This document shows positions 51,358 to 60,780 of a stretch of 64,000 nucleotides of DNA, piece by piece. Numbering within the stretch: position 1 is the first letter of the stretch; each line of letters opens with the position of its first letter. The translations under genes were made by a program, and so were the position numbers. The DNA is from QZLE01 sp033852135 (GTDB lineage: Bacteria; Pseudomonadota; Gammaproteobacteria; QZLD01), in contig JAWSVB010000010.1 in the NCBI GenBank assembly GCA_033852135.1, forward strand, positions 186,001 to 250,000. Reading direction: 5' to 3'. The notes below the pieces were generated by a model. The model saw nothing but the letters and a program-made list of their open reading frames with translations. It had not been told where the DNA came from and ran no database searches.

Positions 51358-52587
51358 ATGATTTCGGTTATACCATTTCAGGCAGCAACAGACATGCCAA
51401 AACTTGCAGCTGGTATGCAGCAAGACCAATCGCAGTCTGGCCTTAGTAGTAACGGATTGTTCTCTTCTCTTCTAAGTAATGGCGTGCAAAATATTGACGG
51501 CTTAAAAGCACTGGTTGGTGAGAATAAAGAACTATTAGCCCAACTCCAAAGTGGCAATCTTGTGCCGCTTGAAGAATTAGAGTTGCCGCTTGAAGATATT
51601 CAAATGCCATTGGAGCAGCTACTAACGCAAGATTTGCAGCAGTTGATAAGAGATAAAAAGCTATTCGTATCAGAAGATATGTCAATGGAGGATGTAGTAG
51701 AAGGGTTAGAACAGGTGCTAAATCCAGAAGATTTAGCTGTTTTACAGTCAATTATGGTTCAAGTGGAGGAGTTAAAGCAGAATGCTCCGGAAGTATTTGC
51801 TAAAGTTGAAGACCTATTTCAATCTTTAGGAAAATCAATAAGCAAGGAGATTAAAACTCCTGCCGCACTTGCTCAGCTTGGCTCCGTTTTTGCCAGCGAT
51901 TCTGAAGGGGTTGAGGAAGCATTAGCTAAAATAGACCTTTCCCAGTCTAAAGTTAGTGATGGAGCTATATCAACAGTTCTTAAACAAGTTGATAAGAGTA
52001 TAGTTGCTGATGTTGCAGCCACTGTAAAAAGTGCTAATGATCCAAGTAATTTACTGCAGGGGTTTGATGATCTTCTTGCAACTAAGATGGTATCTAAAGA
52101 TATTTCGACCCCTGTAATTAGTAAACAGTCATTTGGTGCACAAAATTTTGTTGTTGAACAGCAAGTAGCCACATCACAATGGGAGCAAGCTATTGGCGGC
52201 AGGCTAACATTTATGGCGAAAAATGATGTTACTGTTGCAAAATTACACCTGAAGCCAGCAGAGATGGGACCAATCGAAGTAACGGTTAAGATGCAAGAAG
52301 ACCAAGCTTCGATCTCTTTTAACGCTCATCATGCCAGTACTAGAGAAGCTCTTGAAGCAGCTATACCAAGATTAAGAGAGATGTTTAATCAGTCTGGTTT
52401 GAATTTGGCAGATGCAGATGTACAAAGTGAAGCATCAAATGCACATGCTGAAAATGATACTGGAGATAAATCAAATTCAGCTTCAGCAGATGGTCTTGGT
52501 TATGGACTAGAAGGTGATGGCGAAGAGCTAGATGATGTAATAGAGGCTAGTGTACAAACGTTAGGCTTAGTTGATAGTTATGCTTGA
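51358..52587 (+). CDS. fliK: Flagellar hook-length control protein FliK
   Basis: 409 residues from the ATG at 51358, chosen because GGAG lies 9 bp upstream; ATGs at 51340 and 51343 overlap that RBS. The N-terminal two thirds are helical and low in recognisable features, as in all FliK ruler regions. The C-terminal Flg_hook domain is clear: VAKLHLKPAEMGPIEVTVKM then LREMFNQSGLNLADADV. FliK measures the hook and switches export substrate through FlhB. A terminator follows. Confidence 0.92.
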   Translation: MISVIPFQAATDMPKLAAGMQQDQSQSGLSSNGLFSSLLSNGVQNIDGLKALVGENKELLAQLQSGNLVPLEELELPLEDIQMPLEQLLTQDLQQLIRDKKLFVSEDMSMEDVVEGLEQVLNPEDLAVLQSIMVQVEELKQNAPEVFAKVEDLFQSLGKSISKEIKTPAALAQLGSVFASDSEGVEEALAKIDLSQSKVSDGAISTVLKQVDKSIVADVAATVKSANDPSNLLQGFDDLLATKMVSKDISTPVISKQSFGAQNFVVEQQVATSQWEQAIGGRLTFMAKNDVTVAKLHLKPAEMGPIEVTVKMQEDQASISFNAHHASTREALEAAIPRLREMFNQSGLNLADADVQSEASNAHAENDTGDKSNSASADGLGYGLEGDGEELDDVIEASVQTLGLVDSYA

Positions 52588-52614
52588 CGATATTTAAATA
52601 TTTTTGATTATAAG

Positions 52615-52637
52615 ACCGGGCGATTGCCCGGTTTTTT
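52615..52637 (+). terminator. Rho-independent terminator of fliK
   Basis: A perfect 7-bp GC-rich stem ACCGGGC / GCCCGGT with a GATT loop, then six T, 28 bp after the fliK stop. It separates fliK from the regulatory genes. Confidence 0.93.
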
Positions 52638-52851
52638 ATGAGTTGATATTATTTAATAGCTTTAACAAATGAAATGAAAATTGTAGGGAATTGCATAAAA
52701 ATGTAGCTACATAAGAATAAAAAATAACTGAAAAGTAGTGCATAGTTCATAAAAAAACACTTTGTATCTAACAATAATAGCGGGTATTAAAATGTTGACT
52801 ATACTTTGAATAGTATACTAATAGATAAAAATAATATTCAAAGGGAAATGC

Positions 52852-54252
52852 ATGGATTACTTGATGATCGCTTTGACTGCATTGGTGATAGAGATAATGC
52901 TTATCATGATGTTGTTCTGCGGTTTGTATTTGCGGAAAAGGTCTTTGCCTAAAGATCCCTTTGTTAAGCCGCTACAAAATAAAAACAATCCCAAGCTCAA
53001 AGAATATTCTGCCATGCTGCATAGGCATATGGATAAAGTGCAGGTTAAATATGATAAGACTGCCGCTAATTTAGGTGTAAAGCATCATATTAGCGAATGT
53101 CCACCTGATTCTCACGCCTTGATAGCATGTATACATTGCCACTATGACTATATCTTATGTGAAATAAGCGCTATTGAATTGGGGGAAATATCTATTGATA
53201 AAATTGGACAGCATCAACAAGGTGTAAGGCGCATAATCTCTGAATTTGAAGCAATAGAGTCCAATATATTAAATGGTGGAAAACCATTAAGTGAGGGATC
53301 TGCAGAGGTAAAAGTCCTACACAGCAAGTTAAAACAAGAAAGAGAAACCGATGAAGACCAAAGCAAATCATATTTATATGATTTGAAAAAAGAGAGTATT
53401 TTCAATAAACGCGAAAATAAAAAATTATCGCAACAGCTCGATATATTTAAGGAGAGAGTGCGCGAGTTAGAAGAGTCGAAAGAGACAACAGAAACAAATG
53501 TCGAAGATGTATCTTCTGAAATGTACAAAATTCTGGAAAAAGAAAAAACAGAGCTAGAAGACAGTTTATACCAGGCAAACGAGAGAATCACAGACTTAAA
53601 AGCGTATAAGGCTAGATTTGATGAGCTACAATCTCAAGTGTCATCAGAATCTGATGCAAGTGTTGAATTAAGGCAAGATTTGCGTACCCAAGTTGAAGGT
53701 ACAGAAAATGAAGATGAAATTGATAAATTAATTTCTGAGTATGAAACAGTAAGAACATCGTTAGATGACTTTATGGAGCGCCCAGATGTTGCACCAATGG
53801 CTGCAATATCAAGAAGTGAAAATGATGAAAAAATTGCTGAGATGAATCAAGCCATAGATGATTTTGCTAAAGAATGCTGCTCAGCTATGAAAGAGGATAC
53901 ATTCCAGTTAGCCGAAATTAATAGCTCAGAATCCGATACTGTTAAAAAACTTCAGATTGAATTGCAACAAGTAACAATTGATAAAGATAGACTTCAGCAA
54001 AACTTAGATGATCTTGAACAATCGATTAAGAATAAAGGGAAAATAATAGTTAACTTAGAAAAGTCTATTAGCGGCAAGCAAGAGGATATTGAACAGCTAC
54101 AAGAGAAGATGCATCAGGTTTCAACTAAAAATGCCAGCATTGCAGATTTAGAGCTAACAGTTGAAAGGTTCTCAAGGCAATCAATGACAATGATGCAGCA
54201 GATAATGGATCTAGAAGAAGAGAATGCGAAGCTCAAAGAGCAAGTTAATTAG
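52852..54252 (+). CDS. Membrane-anchored coiled-coil protein of unknown function
   Basis: 466 residues. One N-terminal membrane helix (about 4-26), a globular segment with a conserved-looking ACIHCHYDYILCE (about 80-100), then a long acidic coiled coil to the C-terminus (about 150-465). I do not recognise the family. It is the first gene of a tight five-gene run with three response regulators and a histidine kinase, the next start being 17 bp away. The shape suits a scaffold that holds signalling proteins at the membrane or flagellar base; that is inference from architecture and context. Confidence 0.65.
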   Translation: MDYLMIALTALVIEIMLIMMLFCGLYLRKRSLPKDPFVKPLQNKNNPKLKEYSAMLHRHMDKVQVKYDKTAANLGVKHHISECPPDSHALIACIHCHYDYILCEISAIELGEISIDKIGQHQQGVRRIISEFEAIESNILNGGKPLSEGSAEVKVLHSKLKQERETDEDQSKSYLYDLKKESIFNKRENKKLSQQLDIFKERVRELEESKETTETNVEDVSSEMYKILEKEKTELEDSLYQANERITDLKAYKARFDELQSQVSSESDASVELRQDLRTQVEGTENEDEIDKLISEYETVRTSLDDFMERPDVAPMAAISRSENDEKIAEMNQAIDDFAKECCSAMKEDTFQLAEINSSESDTVKKLQIELQQVTIDKDRLQQNLDDLEQSIKNKGKIIVNLEKSISGKQEDIEQLQEKMHQVSTKNASIADLELTVERFSRQSMTMMQQIMDLEEENAKLKEQVN

Positions 54253-54268
54253 GTTATAGGAGATTAGT

Positions 54269-55054
54269 TTGAGCGTGTTAAGTCTTTTGTGTGTAGATGA
54301 TGACAAAGGGATATTAAACTCCTTAAGGCGTACTTTAAAGGGGGAAGATTATGAAGTGACTTTGGCTAATTCAGGTTATGAAGCTCTGGAGATTCTAAAA
54401 GAGAAAAAAGTCCAGGTGGTTTTATCAGATGTGATGATGCCAGAAATGGATGGAGTCGAATTAGTAAGTAAAATCAAACAGCAGTACCCAGATATAATAC
54501 GCCTAATTTTAACTGGAACTGATGATAAAAATGTAACTGTAAAACTGATTAATACTGGAGAAATATATCGCTATATAGCTAAACCTTGGGATACAGAAGA
54601 GCTTAAATATATATTGCGCCAAAGCTTCGAACACTTCCGCTTAAATAACGAAAACAAACGGTTATTGCAGGAAAATAAAAGGATAAGTGAAGAGCTAGTT
54701 GAGATGAATCTTACCCTGCAATCAGATAGTACGGATAAGAATAATCTTCTAGGAATTTATACGGAAATATTGGATATGGTAGAGATTCCAATAATCTTTA
54801 TTAATGCCTTTCAAAGAAAAGCAAAAGCCAATATAGCAGCACGAGACCTATTAAATGTCAGGCCTGAAGAAGATATGGAGATATTAATTGCAAAGTTATC
54901 TTGTGAGGCAAAAGAAGCAATAGATCAATATGTTAGTGTTGAATATAACCCTGTAGTATCAGTGGTTTATATTGGAGAGACTAAATTCAGTATTCGTTCA
55001 CTTGGCACTCCAAATAAATATGAAGGCTGCTTGATGGTTGGAGAGAGGTATTAA
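54269..55054 (+). CDS. Response regulator with C-terminal PAS-like domain
   Basis: 261 residues from a TTG with ATAGGAG upstream. Receiver 1-122 with Asp54 (LSDVMMPEMDG), the switch Thr in LILTGTDD and IAKPWDTEEL, the KPW version typical of RpfG-like receivers. A coiled linker (about 125-155) leads to a PAS-like domain (about 165-258; MVEIPIIFINAFQRKAKAN). No DNA-binding or catalytic output is visible. It follows the coiled-coil protein by 16 bp. Confidence 0.82.
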   Translation: MSVLSLLCVDDDKGILNSLRRTLKGEDYEVTLANSGYEALEILKEKKVQVVLSDVMMPEMDGVELVSKIKQQYPDIIRLILTGTDDKNVTVKLINTGEIYRYIAKPWDTEELKYILRQSFEHFRLNNENKRLLQENKRISEELVEMNLTLQSDSTDKNNLLGIYTEILDMVEIPIIFINAFQRKAKANIAARDLLNVRPEEDMEILIAKLSCEAKEAIDQYVSVEYNPVVSVVYIGETKFSIRSLGTPNKYEGCLMVGERY

Positions 55055-55127
55055 AGGTAATGCTATGACGAATTATTGCATTGATGAGCTTAGCTAATGA
55101 TAGATCACAGAGGAATGGAATAGAAAA

Positions 55128-56453
55128 GTGGAAGATCAATTTACCGATAAAGAAGTAAGTGTTTTATTTGTTGATGATGAAACAAGTATTCTGCACTCAT
55201 TGCGAAGAAGATTTCGTAAAGCAGGATGGCATATATCTACAGCAGAAAATGGGGCTGATGGTCTTGAAATAATGCAACAGCGTAAGATTGATGTTGTAGT
55301 TTCAGATATGAAAATGCCGGAAATGAGCGGCGCTGAATTTCTTACTGAAGTTGCTAATATTTACCCTAAGACTGTTAGGATCCTGATGACAGGATATGCT
55401 GATATTGAGTCAGCAGTTGAAGCTATCAATAAAGGAAGAATTTTTGGGTACATAAGTAAACCCTGGAACGATGAAGATCTGCAGAAGACGATTGAGAGGG
55501 GGCTTGAAATAACATTTATGGAGCGAGAGCGTGACGAACTCTTAGTTCTAAGTAAAAAGCAGAATGAAAAACTGCAAAGCTTCAATAAAAATTTAGAGGT
55601 AGAAGTAAAGAGAAGGACAGAAGAGTTAGAGCAGACAACAATGTTTCTTGATAGCACCTTGAGTGAGCTAAAAGGCGCATATAACTCAACGATTGATGTG
55701 TTTGCAAGTTTGATAGAGTTAAGAGAGGGTAAAAGAGCTGGGCATGCTAGAAGAGTTGCTCAGTATGCTAAAGACCTAGCCACAACTTTAGGGATTAGTG
55801 ATCAAGGCACAAACGACATATATCTGGCAGCACTACTACATAATATTGGCTTGATTGGTATGCCGGACCACATATTATCAACATCATATAATGAGCTTTC
55901 ATTTGCAGATCAAAAAAAGTACCGAGAGCATCCAATATTTGGTGAGGCATCATTGATGTCTATTCCACCACTACATAAAGCAGCAAAGTTTATTCGCCAC
56001 CACTGTGAACATGAAGATGGATCTGGTTTTCCTGATGGCTTGGTTGGAGCCGAGATAGCTATTGGAGCAAAAATTATTGGAGTCATAAGTAAATATGATG
56101 AATATAAGCTAGGCTTTATTACCGGAAAACAAGAGAGTGATGATAGCGCGGCAAGGTATCTTATTAGCAATAGCAGTACTAAATTTAATAAAAAGGTAGT
56201 CGATGCATTCTTAAAAAGCATCAAGCCAAACTATAAGCGCGAAGCTGTGCATAACACATCTGTAGTGGATAAAGGGATAAGCACAAAAGATATCAAAGAG
56301 GGGATGAAATTAGCGCAGGATTTAGTTACACCTGGTGGAATTTTATTATTGGCAAAAGGACAAAAGATAACTGGCGAAATAATAGCGCGAGTTAGAATGC
56401 TTGAAAGAGATACAAAGAAGAGTTTTGTGATTTATATAAGGCATGAGGAATAA
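55128..56453 (+). CDS. Response regulator with degenerate HD-GYP domain
   Basis: 441 residues from a GTG. Receiver 1-130 with Asp60 (VSDMKMPEMSG) and ISKPWND. A coiled coil precedes an HD-GYP-like domain (about 195-370). The catalytic HD is changed to HN: LLHNIGLIGMPD, His238-Asn239, where the norm is HDIGKIG. The GYP loop reads GFP at 300-302 in DGSGFPDGL, and HH at 291-292 is kept. The C-terminal domain (about 385-440) is typical of RpfG-family regulators. Without the HD aspartate, phosphodiesterase activity is unlikely, so it may be a c-di-GMP-binding regulator. It is 2 bp from the next gene. Confidence 0.88.
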   Translation: MEDQFTDKEVSVLFVDDETSILHSLRRRFRKAGWHISTAENGADGLEIMQQRKIDVVVSDMKMPEMSGAEFLTEVANIYPKTVRILMTGYADIESAVEAINKGRIFGYISKPWNDEDLQKTIERGLEITFMERERDELLVLSKKQNEKLQSFNKNLEVEVKRRTEELEQTTMFLDSTLSELKGAYNSTIDVFASLIELREGKRAGHARRVAQYAKDLATTLGISDQGTNDIYLAALLHNIGLIGMPDHILSTSYNELSFADQKKYREHPIFGEASLMSIPPLHKAAKFIRHHCEHEDGSGFPDGLVGAEIAIGAKIIGVISKYDEYKLGFITGKQESDDSAARYLISNSSTKFNKKVVDAFLKSIKPNYKREAVHNTSVVDKGISTKDIKEGMKLAQDLVTPGGILLLAKGQKITGEIIARVRMLERDTKKSFVIYIRHEE

Positions 56454-56455
56454 GT

Positions 56456-56917
56456 ATGGACAAGATAGTAATAGTAGACGATGAGATAAAAGTGCTCAAT
56501 GCCGTTAAAAGGTTACTGCGTAAGCTCCCATATGATTTTGAGTTTTTCTCTGACCCAGAGATAGCCTTAGAAAAAATAAAAAAAATGAGTGTTGATGTAA
56601 TAGTTGTGGATTATCGAATGCCAGGTATGGATGGCCTCGAACTACTTAAAAAACTAAGCGAAGCAAAAATTGATTGTATCAAAATTGTAATGAGTGGGGA
56701 GGCTGATATCCATATTATGGCCAAAGCTATCAATGAAACTGGAATATATAAGTTTATAAATAAACCCTGGGATCCAAAAGAACTAGTAGATGTCATAAAT
56801 GAATCTGTAGATCAGAATCAGCGTAATATTGTACAAAAGCATCTAACAGATATAGGCAAGAATGAGGTGTTAGGTGCAGGCTCTTCAGCAGAAAAGTGGT
56901 TGTCAGATAAGGAATAG
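56456..56917 (+). CDS. Single-domain response regulator
   Basis: 153 residues, a receiver with little else: acidic pocket DDE at 8-10, Asp52 (VVDYRMPGMDG), KIVMSGEAD and the FINKPWDPKEL lysine. A 30-residue tail carries no output domain. It is CheY/SpoF-like in form and sits 2 bp after the HD-GYP gene and 6 bp before the kinase gene, so it is a natural partner of that kinase. Confidence 0.88.
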   Translation: MDKIVIVDDEIKVLNAVKRLLRKLPYDFEFFSDPEIALEKIKKMSVDVIVVDYRMPGMDGLELLKKLSEAKIDCIKIVMSGEADIHIMAKAINETGIYKFINKPWDPKELVDVINESVDQNQRNIVQKHLTDIGKNEVLGAGSSAEKWLSDKE

Positions 56918-56923
56918 CCAAAC

Positions 56924-58333
56924 ATGTCTGAGCTCAACTTTGATGATTTAGTATGGATATACGATCTATTTAGTATAAGCCAAACAGCGATTGAGGGTGA
57001 TGATGATGAGACATATCAAACCCTATTGCGTCATGTATTATTTGGTTTTAATGGTAAAACTGGTTGCCTGGCTTTAGTAGATAAAGAGAAGGGTGATTTA
57101 TATATTAAAACAGGGTTTGGCCTGCCGGCTGAAGCTATAGGTAATAGGATAGAGCTTGGTAGTGGAGTGCTTGGTTGGGTAGCTGAAAATAACTCTTCAA
57201 TATTGCTTAATGGTGATGTTTCTAATGATGACCGTTTTCAAAATGTTAAAAAGTCCAATTCTGGAGTTAAACCTAAGTCAGCAATGTGTTGGCCTTTATA
57301 TGTTAAAAACGAGGTTATTGGGGCTTTAAGTGTTAACAAAGATGCAGAAGAGAAAGAATACACAAATTCAGATCTAGAACATGGGAAGATGATAATTCCT
57401 GTTATCTCATTGGTAGCTAATAACCTAGAGCTAAACCGTGATAGAGAACAGCAGATTAAAAGGCTTACTGATCTTAATAATCAATTAGGTCAGACCCAAC
57501 AACAGCTAGTGCAGCAAGAAAAACTAGCTTCAATTGGTCAGCTTGCTGCCGGGGTAGCTCACGAGATTAATAACCCCATTGGATTTGTATTAAGTAATGT
57601 AACTTCGCTATCAGAGTATGCAGAAACCTTTATACGTCTTATAAAAGAATATGAAATTTTAGTACAAAATTTAAGTAGCGGTAATCGTGAGAATGCTCGT
57701 GATGCTATGGAAACTATTCGTGATATCAAGAAAACAGAAGATGTTGCATTTATGCTTGATGACATTGAAGAGCTCGTAAGTGATTCGCTAGAGGGGATGG
57801 AGCGAGTAAGAAGCATAGTTGCTGGGCTTAAGAGTTTTGCTAGAGTTGATGATCAATCAGAGCAAAAGGATGCTGATATAAATGATTGCATAAGATCAAC
57901 TCTTAAAGTTGTATGGAATGAGCTTAAGTATAAATGTGAAGTGAAAACGGACTATGGTGAAATACCAATAATAGAGTGCTATCCCGGGCAGCTAAATCAA
58001 GTGTTTATGAATCTGTTAGTAAATGCATCTCATGCAATTGAAAAGAAAGGATTGATTGAGGTTCAGACAGGTGTTGTAGATGATGAAAATATCTTTGTTA
58101 AAATTACCGATAATGGTTCAGGAATAGATCCAGAAAACATCTCAAAATTATTTAATCCATTTTTTACCACCAAGGAAGTTGGAAAAGGAACAGGACTCGG
58201 CTTATCCATATCCTATGGAATTATTCAAAAACATAATGGGGAGTTATTAGTTGATAGTGAAGTTGGAAAAGGGACAACCTTTACAATCAATCTCCCTGTA
58301 GTTCATGTGCCTGATGAAGAAGAAAAGGCATAA
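56924..58333 (+). CDS. Soluble GAF-domain sensor histidine kinase
   Basis: 469 residues with no membrane helix. GAF domain (about 25-175; GLPAEAIGNRIELGSGVLGW), a short coiled coil (QQLVQQEKLASIGQLAAGVA) and a dimerisation helix with His213 in VAHEINNPIGF. The ATPase domain has the N-box VFMNLLVNASHAI and G-boxes DNGSGID and GTGLGLSIS. It is the only kinase in the fliK-fliL insertion and probably phosphorylates one or more of the three receivers just upstream. The signal is cytoplasmic, perhaps a small molecule or a protein of the flagellar base. Confidence 0.9.
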   Translation: MSELNFDDLVWIYDLFSISQTAIEGDDDETYQTLLRHVLFGFNGKTGCLALVDKEKGDLYIKTGFGLPAEAIGNRIELGSGVLGWVAENNSSILLNGDVSNDDRFQNVKKSNSGVKPKSAMCWPLYVKNEVIGALSVNKDAEEKEYTNSDLEHGKMIIPVISLVANNLELNRDREQQIKRLTDLNNQLGQTQQQLVQQEKLASIGQLAAGVAHEINNPIGFVLSNVTSLSEYAETFIRLIKEYEILVQNLSSGNRENARDAMETIRDIKKTEDVAFMLDDIEELVSDSLEGMERVRSIVAGLKSFARVDDQSEQKDADINDCIRSTLKVVWNELKYKCEVKTDYGEIPIIECYPGQLNQVFMNLLVNASHAIEKKGLIEVQTGVVDDENIFVKITDNGSGIDPENISKLFNPFFTTKEVGKGTGLGLSISYGIIQKHNGELLVDSEVGKGTTFTINLPVVHVPDEEEKA

Positions 58334-58739
58334 TAGCGCTCCAGTTAGTCAATTTTTTGTACCCTTCCTCTATTTATTTTACTAATATTAAATTATAGTC
58401 ATAGAAGCAGGTGATGGTTGGTATATGGCTTTGCCTGGCTATTAGTTAGTCAAAAACGTCGGATAATTGACTATTTAGATAGAATTTTATTTTTCATAAA
58501 AAAGCTTTAATTGGTATTTTAGTTTCTTAAAACAATGTTAGAGCTTCTAATTTGCCTAATGGAATAGGAATAATTGGCTAAGGATATGCTAAATCTAATC
58601 TTTTTTATTTTATAAAGCAGCCAAGTATTGTTTTTATTATTAGCTATAGGCTTTTTATAAATGGTGGCATGTCTTTTGCAATCGATATGTAAACCAAATG
58701 TGCATTTAACCGTCAAATGGTAAGAGATATTAAAAAGAT
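58334..58739. other. Intergenic region before fliL
   Basis: 406 bp with no supported gene. It contains a 7-bp inverted repeat TAGTCAA / TTGACTA (58447-58473) and, near its end, the sigma-54-type promoter. The middle is AT-rich and featureless to me; binding sites for an enhancer protein would be expected here but none can be named. Confidence 0.6.
58665..58680 (+). promoter_or_regulatory. Sigma-54 promoter for the fliL operon
   Basis: TGGCATGTCTTTTGCA matches the consensus TGGCACG-N4-TTGCA with a single change (C to T); GG and GC are exactly 10 bp apart. It is 60 bp before the fliL start. Flagellar fliL-type operons are RpoN-dependent in Vibrio and Pseudomonas. Confidence 0.82.
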
Positions 58740-59309
58740 ATGAGACAGGTCAAACTAGCAAAAAAAGAACAAGGAATTAGCCGCTTGGTACTGATTGTCA
58801 TGATAGTGGTTGTGATAGTTATAGGTGCTGGTGTTGGTGTGGCTGTAATGATGATGTCTGGTGGAGAAGATGATCCATTAGCTGCTGAGCTTGAGGGTGA
58901 AACAGCTGGTGAAGATGAAGGTGAAGAAGGTGAAGATGGCGCACAAGGTGGTGATTCTAACGCCAAAGGCGGACATGGTGGTACTGGAGCAAGAGCATTG
59001 TTTTGGAGTATCGAACCACCAATTGTAGTAAATTACGATAAATTTGGTAAGACAGGCTTCCTTCAAGTATCGATGTCAGTAATGACCTATGACTCATCAG
59101 TTCTTGATGGGGTTAATCAAAACTCACCAGTTATTAGAAACAATCTGCTTTTACTTTTTAATGGCAGGAAATACGAAGAATTGATAGGCGCAGAAAATCA
59201 GATGCGTATGCAAGAGGAGGCCCTGGCAGAGGTAAACCGTGTATTAAAAGAGTTTACCGGCAAGACTGGGGCTAATAATGTGTATTTTACGTCTTACATA
59301 ATGCAATAG
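58740..59309 (+). CDS. fliL: Flagellar basal body-associated protein FliL
   Basis: 189 residues. Basic N-terminus, one membrane helix (about 17-40), a long acidic, glycine-rich linker (about 42-80) and a periplasmic FliL domain (about 82-189). FliL rings the stator and supports torque. First gene of the fliLMNOPQR-flhB operon; fliM follows after 12 bp. Confidence 0.93.
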   Translation: MRQVKLAKKEQGISRLVLIVMIVVVIVIGAGVGVAVMMMSGGEDDPLAAELEGETAGEDEGEEGEDGAQGGDSNAKGGHGGTGARALFWSIEPPIVVNYDKFGKTGFLQVSMSVMTYDSSVLDGVNQNSPVIRNNLLLLFNGRKYEELIGAENQMRMQEEALAEVNRVLKEFTGKTGANNVYFTSYIMQ

Positions 59310-59321
59310 GTGTAGTGATAA

Positions 59322-60326
59322 ATGGCAACTCATGACATTCTAAGTCAAGACGAGATTGATGCTCTTCTTCACGGGGTAGATGGCGCCGATGAAGGGGGGG
59401 ATGAAGGGGGTGATGATGGTGGTATACGATCCTTTGACTTCACTAATCAAGAGAGAATTGTACGTGGGCGTATGCCCACACTTGAGATGATTAATGAACG
59501 TTTTGCACGTTTGTTTAGAATTGGACTATTTAACATGTTACGCCGCACACCTGAGGTTTCAGTTGGTGGTGTAGACATGATGAAGTTTGGTGAATATGTC
59601 CATACCCTTTTTGTTCCAACAAGTTTGAATTTAGTTAAGTTGAATCCGTTACGTGGAACGGGACTTATTATCATCGATCCAAAACTTGTATTTATTATCG
59701 TAGAGAATTTTTTTGGTGGAGATGGAAGATACTTCACCAAGATTGAGGGTAGAGAGTTTACCCCAACAGAGCAACGTATTATAAAATTGGTTTTACAGCA
59801 GGCATTTGAAAACTTAGTAGATGCCTGGGCTCCTGTGATGCCGATTGATTTCGAATACCTTAATTCAGAAGTAAACCCGCAGTTTGCCAACATCGTAAGC
59901 CCATCCGAAGTTATTGTTGTCAGCACTTTTCATATCGAGCTTGATGGTGGTGGCGGTGATTTTCATATCACCTTTCCATATAACATGGTTGAACCAATAC
60001 GTGAAATTCTTGATGCTGGTGTACAGAGTGATTCTAATGAAGTTGATGATAGATGGACGGTTTCTTTGCGTGAAGAGATGAAGTCAGCTGAGATTGATAT
60101 TTCGAGTGAATTAACAAACGTTAGCTTGCCACTGACGGATGTATTAAACCTCAAAGAGGGCGATATTATCCCAATAGAGATGCCAGATGAAGTAACAATT
60201 GTTTCAGGTGATATTCCATTATTAAAAGGCAAATATGGAGTTCACGGCGGTAATGTAGCGATTAAGGTTAATAGCCAGGTACAACTAGATGATGGGCAGA
60301 GCACAGCTCTTGCTGTTGGTAAGTAA
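59322..60326 (+). CDS. fliM: Flagellar motor switch protein FliM
   Basis: 334 residues. The N-terminal LSQDEIDALLHGVDG is the CheY-P docking peptide. An acidic, glycine-rich linker follows, then the CheC-like middle domain (about 50-235; RMPTLEMINERFARLFR) and a C-terminal SpoA domain (about 255-330). It is part of the C-ring and sets rotation direction. Confidence 0.97.
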   Translation: MATHDILSQDEIDALLHGVDGADEGGDEGGDDGGIRSFDFTNQERIVRGRMPTLEMINERFARLFRIGLFNMLRRTPEVSVGGVDMMKFGEYVHTLFVPTSLNLVKLNPLRGTGLIIIDPKLVFIIVENFFGGDGRYFTKIEGREFTPTEQRIIKLVLQQAFENLVDAWAPVMPIDFEYLNSEVNPQFANIVSPSEVIVVSTFHIELDGGGGDFHITFPYNMVEPIREILDAGVQSDSNEVDDRWTVSLREEMKSAEIDISSELTNVSLPLTDVLNLKEGDIIPIEMPDEVTIVSGDIPLLKGKYGVHGGNVAIKVNSQVQLDDGQSTALAVGK

Positions 60327-60365
60327 AGGTTGATTAGAACAAATGCTGAAAAGAGGTAAAGACTG

Positions 60366-60764
60366 ATGAAAGACGAGAATGGTCTAGAGGTCGGAGATGA
60401 GTGGGCTTCTGCGATGGATGAGCAGATAGGTGCGGAAGATGCTAATGTTGAACCTGCTGCTTTCGATGAATTAGTTGCAGACTCTGCGGGTATATCTGAT
60501 GAAGATGTAAACCTGAATGTGATTATGGATATTCCTGTCGATTTATCGATGGAGATCGGTAGAACAAAGATTAGTATTCGTAATTTACTACAGTTAAATC
60601 AGGGGTCAATTGTCGAGCTAGATAGATTAGCTGGTGAACCATTAGATGTTATGGTGAATGGGACCCTAATTGCTCATGGTGAAGTAGTAGTTGTGAATGA
60701 GAGATTTGGTATCAGGTTGACTGATGTGATAAGTCCGGCAGAGAGAGTTAAAAAGCTAAAATAG
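60366..60764 (+). CDS. fliN: Flagellar motor switch protein FliN
   Basis: 132 residues. The first 50 are an acidic tail and the rest is a SpoA domain: MDIPVDLSMEIGRTKISIRN, LNQGSIVELDRLAGEPLD and NERFGIRLTDVIS. FliN forms the base of the C-ring in many copies. The next gene, fliO, starts 16 bp downstream and opens with a terminator-like hairpin. Confidence 0.97.
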   Translation: MKDENGLEVGDEWASAMDEQIGAEDANVEPAAFDELVADSAGISDEDVNLNVIMDIPVDLSMEIGRTKISIRNLLQLNQGSIVELDRLAGEPLDVMVNGTLIAHGEVVVVNERFGIRLTDVISPAERVKKLK

Positions 60765-60780
60765 CTATGGAAAAATCATA

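Noticed and set aside
52795..52819. TTGACT...TATACT as a sigma-70 promoter for the coiled-coil gene
   Set aside because: The boxes are individually good, but the spacer is 13 bp rather than 16-18, so I did not list it as a promoter.
58405..58440. Second sigma-54 site (TTGGTATATGGCTTTGCC) before fliL
   Set aside because: The GG and GC pairs that resemble consensus are 11 bp apart rather than 10; the site at 58665 fits far better.
59447..59926. Minus-strand ORF (159 codons) inside fliM
   Set aside because: A shadow of a strongly conserved gene, with low-complexity composition and no start signals.
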